Origin: Prevotella fusca JCM 17724
Lineage (GTDB): Bacteria > Bacteroidota > Bacteroidia > Bacteroidales > Bacteroidaceae
Assembly (NCBI RefSeq): GCF_001262015.1
Contig: NZ_CP012074.1
Location: 1 to 64,000 of the forward strand
Direction: 5' to 3'
DNA: 64,000 nt
The translations under genes were made by a program, and so were the position numbers. Below the pieces are notes generated by a model. That model was given only the letters and a program-made list of their open reading frames with translations. It was not told where the DNA came from and ran no database searches. Below, piece by piece: positions 17,349 to 24,852 of this stretch (positions are counted from its first letter, which is position 1; every line of letters starts with the position of its first letter).

Positions 17349-17846
17349 ATGAGTGGATTAGAGATAGAAAGAAAGTTCTTGGTACACAAGAATATGGATT
17401 GGAAACAGCTTGCAAGCAGTTGTAGTCATATACAGCAAGGGTATTTCACAGCTGTCAATACTGTCCGTGTTCGTATCAGGGATGACAAAGGTTACCTTAC
17501 AATCAAGGGACCACCGCGCAACGGCGGCTTGTCACGTTATGAGTTTGAGAAAGAGATTACAGTTGAGGAAGCACAGCAGCTTATGTTATTGTGTGAGCCG
17601 GGTGTGATAGACAAGCACAGGTATCTCATTCCTTTTGGAGGGCACATCTTTGAAGTGGATGAGTTCCATGGGGATAATGACGGACTCGTCTTGGCAGAGG
17701 TGGAGCTGTGTAATGAGGATGAATTATTTGAGAAGCCTGACTTCATCGGCTTGGAAGTGACGGGCAACCGCTATTTCTACAATTCCCACATGCGCCGGAA
17801 TCCATTCAAGCTCTGGCGTGATAGCGTACCAGAAGAATACCGATAA
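17349..17846 (+). CDS. CYTH-domain phosphatase (inorganic triphosphatase-like)
   Basis: 165 residues. The CYTH signature ExExK appears at the N-terminus (LEIERKFLV). Beta-strand motifs of the triphosphate tunnel follow: VRVRIRDDKGYLTIKGP, RYEFEKEI, KHRYLIPFGGHIFEVDEFHGDNDGLVLAEVEL. Bacterial short CYTH proteins commonly hydrolyse inorganic triphosphate or another phosphorylated ligand; the actual substrate is unknown. Its last 41 bp overlap the 3' end of the convergent VanZ-like gene. Confidence 0.85.
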   Translation: MSGLEIERKFLVHKNMDWKQLASSCSHIQQGYFTAVNTVRVRIRDDKGYLTIKGPPRNGGLSRYEFEKEITVEEAQQLMLLCEPGVIDKHRYLIPFGGHIFEVDEFHGDNDGLVLAEVELCNEDELFEKPDFIGLEVTGNRYFYNSHMRRNPFKLWRDSVPEEYR

Positions 17847-18189
17847 GCAGGGCTATCGTTGAGCCTGTAGCATCTGCGAAGAAGTCAAGCCACTCACCAC
17901 TTCGCCTCCCGCCTGTGCAGTTTGCTTGAAGAATTTCGATGAGTCCACCCATCAAGACGGGCATGAGCCAGACCCAAATGATGATGAATCTGAGTCTGGC
18001 ATGTCTTGTTGTGCGCAGGTACTCAAGGCTTATACTCAGTCCCAATACCAAGTACATGACACTGTGCGTCCACTTGTCTATAAACCTTACATCGCTCAGC
18101 GGACTCTCTGGGATATTCATGAAACACAGCACCCAAATGCCAATGATAATGATACTGCTGAATGGATATCTGGTTAAGATATGTTGCAT
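17806..18189 (-). CDS. VanZ-like membrane protein
   Basis: 127 residues with about four hydrophobic segments. Characteristic motifs are DKWTHSVMYLVLG (about 38-50) and IEILQ...RSGEWLDFFADATGS (about 85-110), matching the VanZ family of small integral membrane proteins. The family's role is poorly defined; VanZ itself gives low-level teicoplanin resistance. The gene converges on the CYTH gene and overlaps it by 41 bp. A reverse-strand box TACTTTTG lies at 18219-18226, back to back with the symporter promoter. Confidence 0.75.
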   Translation of the reverse strand: MQHILTRYPFSSIIIIGIWVLCFMNIPESPLSDVRFIDKWTHSVMYLVLGLSISLEYLRTTRHARLRFIIIWVWLMPVLMGGLIEILQANCTGGRRSGEWLDFFADATGSTIALLIGILLVRYHARA

Positions 18190-18218
18190 TAAATTTATAT
18201 TTTACTTCTGATTTGATA

Positions 18219-18246
18219 CAAAAGTAGATAATTTTTCGTAATTTTG
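18219..18246. promoter_or_regulatory. Divergent promoter pair, VanZ gene / symporter
   Basis: CAAAAGTA (18219-18226) is a TAnnTTTG box for the reverse strand, and TAATTTTG (18239-18246) is one for the forward strand. The two starts are close enough for the promoters to compete. Confidence 0.5.
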
Positions 18247-18270
18247 CGCATCTATCCAAGGTAAAATGAT

Positions 18271-19632
18271 ATGATTGAACAAAAAAGAGCAAAGTTCGGA
18301 AGTAAGCTGGGAATGATTCTTGCCACGGCAGGCGGTGCTGTTGGTCTGGGTAATGTCTGGCGTTTCCCATACATGACAGGTCAGAACGGTGGTGCAGCTT
18401 TTATCCTTATTTATATTGGTTGTATCTTGTTGCTGGGACTTCCTTGCATGATCAGCGAGTTCATCATCGGACGTCATGCTGCATCAAACACGGCACGTGC
18501 CTATACAAAACTGTCTGATGGAACTGCCTGGAAATGGGTTGGCTATCTGGGTGTACTCACAGGTTTCCTCATTACCGGCTACTATGCCGTGGTGTCTGGA
18601 TGGTGTCTGCAGTATGGAGTTGCTTCTGTCATGAATCATCTGCATGGCTCTCCGGCTTATTTCCAAGCCTATTTCTCCGACTTCTCCACCAATCCGTGGA
18701 AGCCAGTTCTGTGGACATCAATCATTCTCTTTGTTACGCATTACGTTATTATTCACGGAGTCAGGAACGGTATTGAGCGAGCTTCAAAGATTCTGATGCC
18801 GGCGCTTTTTCTCCTTCTTCTTGCCATCGTTGTCGCTTCCTGTCTTCTTCCCGGTGCTGGCAAGGGTATAGAATTCCTGCTGAAGCCCGACTTCAGCAAG
18901 GTGACAGGGGATGTGTTCCTTGGTGCATTGGGTCAGTCATTCTACTCTATGAGTATTGCAATGGGCTGTATCTGTACATACGCTTCTTATTACAACCGCC
19001 ACACAAAGCTCTTGAATTCAGCCGTTCAGATTGGGTTTATTGATACCTGTGTTGCCATTCTTGCTGGTCTGATGATTTTCCCGGCGGCATTCTCGGTGGG
19101 TGTAAGTCCTGATAGCGGGCCTTCTCTTATCTTCATCACCTTGCCGAATGTCTTTGAACAAGCCTTTTCCAGCATGCCTGTAATAGGCTATGTCGTTTCG
19201 TTGGCATTCTATCTGCTCCTCTCTATGGCAGCTCTGACCTCATTGATTTCCCTGCACGAGGTGAGTACAGCCTTCTTTCAGGAGGAACTGCACATCAGCC
19301 GTCCTCGTGCTGCAATGATTGTTACGGGAGGTTGTTTCCTTATCGGAGCCGTATGCTCTTTGTCGTTGGGCGAATGGAGTTTTCTCAAGGTGGCTGGTGT
19401 CGACCTCTTCGATGTATTCGACTTTGTGACAGGACAGATTTTCCTTCCTGTCGGCGGACTCCTTACCTGTCTGTTCATCGGATGGTATGTACCGAAGAAG
19501 CTGGTCAAGGATGAGTTTACCAACTGGGGAACCACACGTGGAGTATTCTTTGGCACTTATTACTTCCTTATCCGCTTTGTCTGTCCATTGGCTATTCTTG
19601 CCATCTTCCTGCATCAGTTAGGAGTGTTCTAA
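18271..19632 (+). CDS. Sodium-dependent NSS-family transporter
   Basis: 453 residues with about eleven to twelve membrane spans. The start motif KLGMILATAGGAVGLGNVWRFPYMTGQNGGAAF is the diagnostic Na+/substrate-binding first helix of the neurotransmitter:sodium symporter (SNF/LeuT) family. Bacterial members import amino acids or related compounds with sodium. The substrate cannot be told from the sequence. The length is slightly short of twelve-span members, as in other bacterial eleven-helix types. Forward promoter box at 18239-18246. Confidence 0.9.
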   Translation: MIEQKRAKFGSKLGMILATAGGAVGLGNVWRFPYMTGQNGGAAFILIYIGCILLLGLPCMISEFIIGRHAASNTARAYTKLSDGTAWKWVGYLGVLTGFLITGYYAVVSGWCLQYGVASVMNHLHGSPAYFQAYFSDFSTNPWKPVLWTSIILFVTHYVIIHGVRNGIERASKILMPALFLLLLAIVVASCLLPGAGKGIEFLLKPDFSKVTGDVFLGALGQSFYSMSIAMGCICTYASYYNRHTKLLNSAVQIGFIDTCVAILAGLMIFPAAFSVGVSPDSGPSLIFITLPNVFEQAFSSMPVIGYVVSLAFYLLLSMAALTSLISLHEVSTAFFQEELHISRPRAAMIVTGGCFLIGAVCSLSLGEWSFLKVAGVDLFDVFDFVTGQIFLPVGGLLTCLFIGWYVPKKLVKDEFTNWGTTRGVFFGTYYFLIRFVCPLAILAIFLHQLGVF

Positions 19633-19674
19633 GAAAGTAGCAGTGCCGACTCTCTCCTTTCTTGTTCGTAAGAG

Positions 19675-19740
19675 GAAAGAAAGACGGACTCACCTCAATC
19701 CCTCTCTGATAAGGAGAGGGAGGGTGATTACGATAGGAGG
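19675..19740. repeat. GC-rich MITE-end-like palindrome
   Basis: CTCACCTCAATCCCTCTCTGATAAGGAGAGGGAGGGTG: a CCCTCTC/GAGAGGG palindrome of the same kind as the MITE ends, between the symporter and the HhH gene. Confidence 0.4.
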
Positions 19741-19850
19741 ATACTTGTCCTCACCGCCTGTCAATGCCTGATTTGTAACCTAATAACCCCTCCGCTCCTC
19801 CTGAGTATTCCTCTTTAGAAGGAGCATGTGAGGCTTAAATCCTATCAGCT

Positions 19851-20822
19851 ATGAACCTTAAATCACTTTTCTATCTTCACCGGTCTGACCGGAAAGTAAT
19901 ACTGGTACTGTTGTTGTTCATCACCGGTTGTCTTGGTTTGATTATCTTTGTCGGCAATCAGACAGCAGAAACTTCTGGTACAAAAACCGACAGCGTAATC
20001 AGTCAGAAGCCAGCATCTTTCTCCGGTAAAGGACAGCTGCCGGAAGTTGAAACAGAAGAAGGAAAACACCTTTTTCCCTTTGACCCGAATACTGCTACTG
20101 CCGAACAGCTGCAGCAGTTGGGACTGTCACCCTTTCAGCTGCGCAATATCATCAAGTACCGTTCCAAAGGAGGTGTCTATCGTTCACCGATGGATTTTGC
20201 CCGACTCTATGGTCTTACTCGCAAGCAATATCGGGAATTGGAGCCTTATATCACAATCGGTGACGATTATGAACCTGCTTCCACACTTGCCTCTGTACAA
20301 GCCTATATCGCCCGAAAAGAAGCTGACAAGCAGGCTGCTCATGAGGCTTATGAAGCCTATAAGGCGAAGAATACGTATAAACCTTACAAGGAGTATGACC
20401 GTGACACCATCCGTTATCCGCTGAAAATGAAAGTGGGTGAGCACGTCAACCTCGCTTCGGCTGATACAACCCAGTTGAAGAAAGTGCCCGGCATCGGCTC
20501 AGGATGGGCACGAGCCATTGTCAATTACGGCAAGCGGTTAGGTGGGTACGTGGCAGTGGGGCAGCTGCAGGAGATTGACGGCTTCCCTGAAGAAGCCCTG
20601 CCTTACTTCTCAATCACTAATCCACATACTGAGAAAATCAACCTCAATACTGCTACTATCGCACAGCTTCGTAAGCATCCTTATATGAATTTCTATCAGG
20701 CAAGAGCGGTCAGTGACTACAGACGGCTGAAAGGAAAGCTGACCAGTCTCTCCCAGCTCCGTCTGTTGAAGGACTTTACGCCCGAAGCCATCGAACGGCT
20801 GCGCCCGTATGTTGAGTTTTGA
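19851..20822 (+). CDS. Helix-hairpin-helix protein (ComEA-like)
   Basis: 323 residues. An N-terminal basic stretch and membrane anchor (about 17-33, VILVLLLFITGCLGLIIFV) precede three HhH-type domains: FDPNTATAEQLQQLGLSPFQL (about 75), LASADTTQLKKVPGIGSGWARAIVNY (about 205) and LNTATIAQLRKHPYMNFYQARAVSDY (about 270). ComEA-like HhH domains bind double-stranded DNA during uptake, so a surface or periplasmic DNA-binding role is plausible. Competence is not otherwise evident here. A long charged linker (EADKQAAHEAYEAYKAKN) joins the first and second domains. Confidence 0.8.
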   Translation: MNLKSLFYLHRSDRKVILVLLLFITGCLGLIIFVGNQTAETSGTKTDSVISQKPASFSGKGQLPEVETEEGKHLFPFDPNTATAEQLQQLGLSPFQLRNIIKYRSKGGVYRSPMDFARLYGLTRKQYRELEPYITIGDDYEPASTLASVQAYIARKEADKQAAHEAYEAYKAKNTYKPYKEYDRDTIRYPLKMKVGEHVNLASADTTQLKKVPGIGSGWARAIVNYGKRLGGYVAVGQLQEIDGFPEEALPYFSITNPHTEKINLNTATIAQLRKHPYMNFYQARAVSDYRRLKGKLTSLSQLRLLKDFTPEAIERLRPYVEF

Positions 20823-21133
20823 GTGATAATGTTTTGCGATATATTATAAGGATTATAATGAGTCTCTCAACCCATCTTTTACGGTGGTGTTGTTGCCCGG
20901 CACATATGGTGTTGTAGCCTGGCACATGTGGTGTTGTTGGTAAGCACCAATGGTGCTCGGTACTAAAAAGCTCGCAATATGTTGTTGGGAGGAATGCAAG
21001 TTGTATCGGACAGCAATGGTTTCAGTCATTCCTACAACTGGTAACATGGTTTCTGACAATAAAAAAAAGACATTCATTGCTTTGCATTGTCTTTCATTTA
21101 GATTACCTTTGCACTAAGAATAAAGTAAACACA
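20823..21133. repeat. Gap with CACCAATGGTG-type repeat array, copy 1
   Basis: From about 20885 to 20955 units such as GGCACATATGGTGTTGT, GGCACATGTGGTGTTGT and GTAAGCACCAATGGTGCTCG recur, followed by GCAATATGTTGTTGG (20977). Related arrays are at 34545-34605, 40975-41115 and 59165-59320. The murF promoter occupies 21081-21111. Confidence 0.6.
21081..21111 (+). promoter_or_regulatory. murF promoter
   Basis: TTTG (21081-21084) and TACCTTTG (21104-21111) separated by 19 nt match the Bacteroidetes -33/-7 arrangement, 22 nt before the murF ATG at 21134. Confidence 0.6.
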
Positions 21134-22456
21134 ATGGATATACAGGAGATTTACAAGATTTACCAGAGCCATCCCGTCGTGACTACCGACAGCCGCAACT
21201 GCCCCGAAGGAAGTATCTTTGTTGCACTGAAGGGAGTATCATTCGATGGTAATAAGTTCGCTGAATCAGCCTTGGAGAAGGGCTGCAGCTATGCCATCAT
21301 TGACGATAAGGAGTATGCAAAGGAGGGTGATGGTCGTTTCATCCTCGTTGATGATGCACTTGTTACATATAAGGAACTGGCACGTGAGCACCGTCGTCAG
21401 TTCTCAATCCCTGTGATTGGCATTACAGGAACAAACGGTAAGACTACGAGCAAGGAACTTATCTCTGCTGTATTGGCTGAGAAATTCAACGTACATCATA
21501 CTGAGGCAAACTATAACAATGACGTGGGTGTACCCCGTACGTTGCTCGATATTCGCCCGGAGCATGATATAGCTGTTATCGAGATGGGTGCTTCGCATCC
21601 TGGTGACATTGAGAAACTTGTTACGTATGCAGAGCCTACCTGTGGATTGATTACCAATGTCGGACGTGCACACTTGCAGGGGTTTGGCAGCTTCGAGGGT
21701 GTAAAGCAGACGAAGGGCGAACTCTATGATTTCCTTAAAGCCCATGGCAGTCTGCTATTCCTCAATGAGAGTAATCCTGACTTGACAGAGATGGCAGAGC
21801 AGCGGGAATTCGACCGTGTCATAACTTATGGACAGGACGATACGGCTGACGTGCAGGGTAATTTTGTAAGTTGTGCGCCATGCTTGAAGTTTGAGTGGCA
21901 GTCATCATCCCTCACCACCCATCATCCCTCACCCACCACCTACGAAGTCCAGACCCATCTTATCGGTTCTTATAACTTGGATAATATGCTGGCAGCCATT
22001 GCCATCGGTCTGCACTTCGGTGTAACGCCGCAGCAAATCAATCATGCCTTGGAGAATTATATCCCTCATAACAACCGTTCACAGCTGACTGAGACGGCGC
22101 ATAACAAGCTCATTGTGGATGCCTACAATGCCAATCCTTCCAGTATGGCAGCAGCGATTGAGAACTTCCAGCTGATGCAGGTGGAGAACAAGATGGCGAT
22201 TCTCGGTGATATGCGGGAGCTTGGAGAAGCGTCTGGTGAAGAGCATCAGAAGGTTGTCGAGCTGTTGAAAGCTACTGATATTCATAATGTATGGCTTGTC
22301 GGTGAGGAGTTTGGCAAGACCCGAACCGACTTCCGTAAGTTCCGTGATATAGAAGAAGTGAAGGCGGAGATAGCCCGTCAGCGTCCTGATGACCATTACA
22401 TCCTGATAAAAGGAAGCAACGGCATAAAACTCTTTGAGCTGCCAGCCATCCTTTAA
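21134..22456 (+). CDS. murF: UDP-MurNAc-tripeptide:D-Ala-D-Ala ligase
   Basis: 440 residues from the ATG at 21134 (MDIQEIYKIYQSHP); the longer frame would start inside the promoter. MurF adds D-Ala-D-Ala to the UDP-MurNAc peptide, the last cytoplasmic step of the peptidoglycan precursor. The ATP loop GITGTNGKTTSKEL (about 98) and NVGRAHLQGFGS, the family's central motif, are present, as is VDAYNANPSSM. An odd stretch at about residues 258-272 (SSSLTTHHPSPTTYE) is encoded by a CACCCATCA-type tract (21905-21945) of the kind otherwise seen between genes. Confidence 0.93.
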   Translation: MDIQEIYKIYQSHPVVTTDSRNCPEGSIFVALKGVSFDGNKFAESALEKGCSYAIIDDKEYAKEGDGRFILVDDALVTYKELAREHRRQFSIPVIGITGTNGKTTSKELISAVLAEKFNVHHTEANYNNDVGVPRTLLDIRPEHDIAVIEMGASHPGDIEKLVTYAEPTCGLITNVGRAHLQGFGSFEGVKQTKGELYDFLKAHGSLLFLNESNPDLTEMAEQREFDRVITYGQDDTADVQGNFVSCAPCLKFEWQSSSLTTHHPSPTTYEVQTHLIGSYNLDNMLAAIAIGLHFGVTPQQINHALENYIPHNNRSQLTETAHNKLIVDAYNANPSSMAAAIENFQLMQVENKMAILGDMRELGEASGEEHQKVVELLKATDIHNVWLVGEEFGKTRTDFRKFRDIEEVKAEIARQRPDDHYILIKGSNGIKLFELPAIL

Positions 22457-22506
22457 AGGAAAAGAAAAAAGAACACAAAACCTTACGTTAGTTCCGAAAA
22501 AATAAC

Positions 22507-22514
22507 TATCTTTG
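22507..22514 (+). promoter_or_regulatory. Promoter -7 box for tRNA-Pro
   Basis: TATCTTTG, 19 nt upstream of the tRNA 5' end; no good -33 element is seen. Confidence 0.5.
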
Positions 22515-22533
22515 CACTCGCTTACATAGCAAT

Positions 22534-22606
22534 CGGGATGTAGCGCAGTTGGTAGCGCACTACGTTCGGGACGTAGGGGTCGCCAGTTCGAGTCCGGTCA
22601 TCCCGA
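22534..22606 (+). tRNA. tRNA-Pro (anticodon CGG)
   Basis: A 73-nt cloverleaf: acceptor CGGGATG/CATCCCG, D-stem GCGC/GCGC, anticodon stem CTACG/CGTAG with loop TTCGGGA, and T-loop TTCGAGT. The CCA end is not encoded. The T-stem GCCAG/CCGGT has an A-C mismatch at its fourth pair, where an A-T pair would be expected. Confidence 0.9.
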
Positions 22607-22609
22607 CAG

Positions 22610-22645
22610 AAAAAGGGAAGAAACCATGCGGTTTCTTCCCTTTTT
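22610..22645. terminator. Bidirectional terminator between tRNA-Pro and dusB
   Basis: A perfect 16-bp stem (AAAAAGGGAAGAAACC with its complement) around the loop ATGC, with T or A runs on both sides. It can serve the tRNA on the forward strand and dusB on the reverse strand. Confidence 0.85.
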
Positions 22646-22706
22646 AGTTTTATAGAAGCTATCAGCCCCATAAGGATTATTAGGCTAATAAGGCTAATAA
22701 GGCTGG

Positions 22707-23663
22707 TTACTTCCTTAGCTTTTCCCTACAATCTTCAAGAATTGCCAGCAGTTCTTCCATCTTCGTTGCACGCAGCATGGAGATGCGTGTCTGCTTGAAA
22801 TCGGGGATTCCCTTGAAGATGGGCGATGCTGCCAGATGTCGGCGCGTATGCAGAATGCCACGGTATTCGTCAATACGCTCCACGTTGATGCGCAGCATCT
22901 CTTCGAGAATATCTATCTTGTCATCTAACGTGAGCTGCTTCTCACCTTGATTGAACAGCCACGGACAACCGAAGGTAGCACGACCTATCATCACAGCATC
23001 AACGCCATAGCGGTCGAACTTCTCATGTGCCTGTTCAATACTTGTCACGTCACCGTTGCCGATAATCGGGATATGAATGCGTGGATTGTTCTTTACTTCA
23101 CCTATCAATGTCCAGTCAGCTTCGCCCGTGTACATCTGTGAACGGGTACGCCCGTGGATAGTCAATGCCTGTATGCCACAGTCTTGCAGCTGCTCGGCAA
23201 GGTCAGTAATAATCAGGTTGTCGTTATCCCAACCTAATCGGGTCTTCACCGTGACAGGTGTGTTGACAGCCTTCACCACCTCTCGTGTGATTTCAAGCAG
23301 CAGTGGGATGTTCTTCAACATACCAGAGCCGGCACCCTTGTTTGCCACTTTCTTCACCGGACAGCCAAAGTTTATATCTATCACATCGGGCTTTACCTGT
23401 TCAACAATCTTGGCTGCTTCAACCATTGAAGCCACATCCCTGCCGTATATCTGTATGCCTACAGGACGCTCGCTGTCGTCAATGACTATCTTTGAAAGCG
23501 TTGACTTGATACTGCGGATGACTGCATCAGCCGATACAAACTCCGTATATACCATTGCAGCACCGAAGCGTTTGCACATCTTTCGGAAGCCAATATCCGT
23601 CACATCCTCCATCGGAGCCAAGAACAACGGGCGTTCCCCTAAATCTATTGTTCCTATTTTCAT
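22707..23663 (-). CDS. dusB: tRNA-dihydrouridine synthase (DusB-like)
   Basis: 318 residues from the ATG at 23663 (MKIGTIDLGERPLFLAPMEDVTD). Dus enzymes are FMN proteins that reduce uridine to dihydrouridine in tRNA D-loops. Signature features are APMEDVTD at the N-terminus, DINFGCPVKKVANKGAGSGML with the catalytic Cys (about 100), KTRLGW, HGRTRSQMYTGEADW, IGNGDV, and VMIGRATFGCPWLF. The frame extends upstream, but a promoter box (23669-23676) sits 5 nt before this ATG, so a leaderless message is likely and the longer start is rejected. Confidence 0.92.
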   Translation of the reverse strand: MKIGTIDLGERPLFLAPMEDVTDIGFRKMCKRFGAAMVYTEFVSADAVIRSIKSTLSKIVIDDSERPVGIQIYGRDVASMVEAAKIVEQVKPDVIDINFGCPVKKVANKGAGSGMLKNIPLLLEITREVVKAVNTPVTVKTRLGWDNDNLIITDLAEQLQDCGIQALTIHGRTRSQMYTGEADWTLIGEVKNNPRIHIPIIGNGDVTSIEQAHEKFDRYGVDAVMIGRATFGCPWLFNQGEKQLTLDDKIDILEEMLRINVERIDEYRGILHTRRHLAASPIFKGIPDFKQTRISMLRATKMEELLAILEDCREKLRK

Positions 23664-23668
23664 GGGTG

Positions 23669-23676
23669 CAAAGGTA
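23669..23676 (-). promoter_or_regulatory. Promoter -7 box for dusB
   Basis: Reads TACCTTTG on the reverse strand, ending 5 nt before the dusB ATG. Confidence 0.5.
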
Positions 23677-23786
23677 AGGAAAATGCTTTGAATAGTAAAT
23701 AGGTAAGAGGGTGAAAAAGTAAAAGGAAGGGAAAGAAAAGGAGTGTTTTTCATTCTTAAATATTTTGTAGTACACGAAAGTTATGC

Positions 23787-23794
23787 TATTTTTG
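23787..23794 (+). promoter_or_regulatory. Promoter -7 box of the DUF3791/DUF3990 cassette
   Basis: TATTTTTG, 20 nt before the first ATG of the cassette. Confidence 0.5.
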
Positions 23795-23814
23795 CAATAT
23801 AAAGTTCACGTATT

Positions 23815-24033
23815 ATGGCTGATCAATACAAAATACCCTATTTGAACGCTGTTATCAGAACGTTTGGTAACCGCTTTGACTTGACTGTACAGCAGGCTTT
23901 CCGCTATCTTCATAACTTTAAGGGAATACGTTTTCTTTTAGAGTATTATGACGTGGAACATACGTTGTCTATAGAAGATACGGTAGACGACCTTATCAAA
24001 GTCTGTCAAAAGAATGGAGGAGAATTGGCATGA
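23815..24033 (+). CDS. DUF3791 family small protein (possible antitoxin partner)
   Basis: 72 residues, alpha-helical. The pattern AFRYLHNFKGIRFLLEYYDVEHTLS...DTVDDLIKVCQKNGGEL matches the DUF3791 family. Members are short, of unknown function, and regularly sit beside DUF3990 genes. Its stop overlaps the next ATG (ATGA at 24030-24033), so translation is coupled. Pairing with an ADP-ribosyltransferase-like neighbour suggests an antitoxin or accessory role; this is inference. Confidence 0.65.
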   Translation: MADQYKIPYLNAVIRTFGNRFDLTVQQAFRYLHNFKGIRFLLEYYDVEHTLSIEDTVDDLIKVCQKNGGELA

Positions 24034-24503
24034 AACTCTATCATGGTACTAATACGGATTTTTCAGAGATTGATCTTACAAAGTCTTTCCCTCTCAAAGA
24101 TTTCGGTCAAGGCTTTTATTTGACGACAATACGTGAGCAGGCTGAACGAATGGCGAAAAGAAAACGGGAAGCATTAGGGGGTAAAGCCATTGTACAAGAG
24201 TATGAATTTGATGAGAGTGCCTTGCATAAAGGTGATTTGAAAACTCTCGTTTTTGAAGGTACTACCCCTGAATGGGCAACATTCATCTTTAACAATAGGT
24301 CAAGAAGTAAGAACTATCATCATGATTACGATATCGTTGTTGGACCTATAGCAGATGATGGAGTTGCCTTTCTTATTAATCAATACACGACAGGAGCAGT
24401 CACTTTAGCACAGTTTACTCGGATGCTCAAGTTTAAGAAACTCAGTAATCAGTATTTTTTCGGAACTGAAAAGGCTGTAAAACAATTAAGGAGAATAAAG
24501 TAA
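24030..24503 (+). CDS. DUF3990 protein, ADP-ribosyltransferase-like fold
   Basis: 157 residues. N-terminal LYHGTN (His5), then DFGQGFYLTT (Tyr30), an R/Q-rich helix, a central YDIVVGPIADDGV block (99-111) and C-terminal NQYFFGTEKAVKQL (Gln141, Glu147). These match DUF3990, a family I associate with the ADP-ribosyl clan. His5, Tyr30 and Glu147 could form the H-Y-E triad of such enzymes. No signal peptide is present, so a cytoplasmic target is expected. It sits between two small helical proteins with 4-bp and 1-bp overlaps, which fits a toxin-antitoxin-like operon. Neither activity nor target has been shown here. Confidence 0.7.
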   Translation: MKLYHGTNTDFSEIDLTKSFPLKDFGQGFYLTTIREQAERMAKRKREALGGKAIVQEYEFDESALHKGDLKTLVFEGTTPEWATFIFNNRSRSKNYHHDYDIVVGPIADDGVAFLINQYTTGAVTLAQFTRMLKFKKLSNQYFFGTEKAVKQLRRIK

Positions 24504-24739
24504 TGACTCAGCAAGAGAGATTTAATCACCTTGTCAATTTTACTATTGATGAGCTGACAACTTATCTTATAGAAGACTATCATTTGGATACGGCAGAAGC
24601 ATTAAATATTGTCTATTCTTCAAAGACACTTGAACTTCTGCAGAACAAACGGACCGGACTTTATGACCAAAGTCCTGGTTATGTGTATCATTTGCTCAAA
24701 CATGAATATAAGACAGGGCAGTTACCACAAGTTAACTGA
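24503..24739 (+). CDS. 78-residue helical protein, third gene of the DUF3990 cassette
   Basis: The ATG shares one base with the preceding stop. The sequence (FTIDELTTYLIEDYHLDTAEALNIVYSSKTLELLQNKRTGLY...YVYHLLKHEY) is helical and acidic to neutral. I recognise the type as a companion of DUF3990 loci but cannot give it a reliable family name. It might be a second antitoxin-like partner. Function unknown. Confidence 0.6.
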   Translation: MTQQERFNHLVNFTIDELTTYLIEDYHLDTAEALNIVYSSKTLELLQNKRTGLYDQSPGYVYHLLKHEYKTGQLPQVN

Positions 24740-24779
24740 TCGTCATAAAAACTAATATTTAAGTTTCCTCCACAATCAT

Positions 24780-24800
24780 TTTTGCAACCCAGTTGCAAAA
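24780..24800. promoter_or_regulatory. Inverted-repeat operator before the metal ATPase
   Basis: TTTTGCAAC-CCA-GTTGCAAAA: perfect 9-bp arms around a 3-bp centre, lying over the -33 region of the ATPase promoter. It is probably a site for a metal-sensing repressor, for example of the Fur/Zur class. The regulator is not in the window. Confidence 0.55.
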
Positions 24801-24809
24801 CATAATCTT

Positions 24810-24817
24810 TATCTTTG
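24810..24817 (+). promoter_or_regulatory. Promoter -7 box for the metal P-type ATPase
   Basis: TATCTTTG, 35 nt before the ATG and 9 nt after the inverted repeat. Confidence 0.55.
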
Positions 24818-24852
24818 CAGCAGATTATTAATGCAGTAACAGGTTTTGGATT

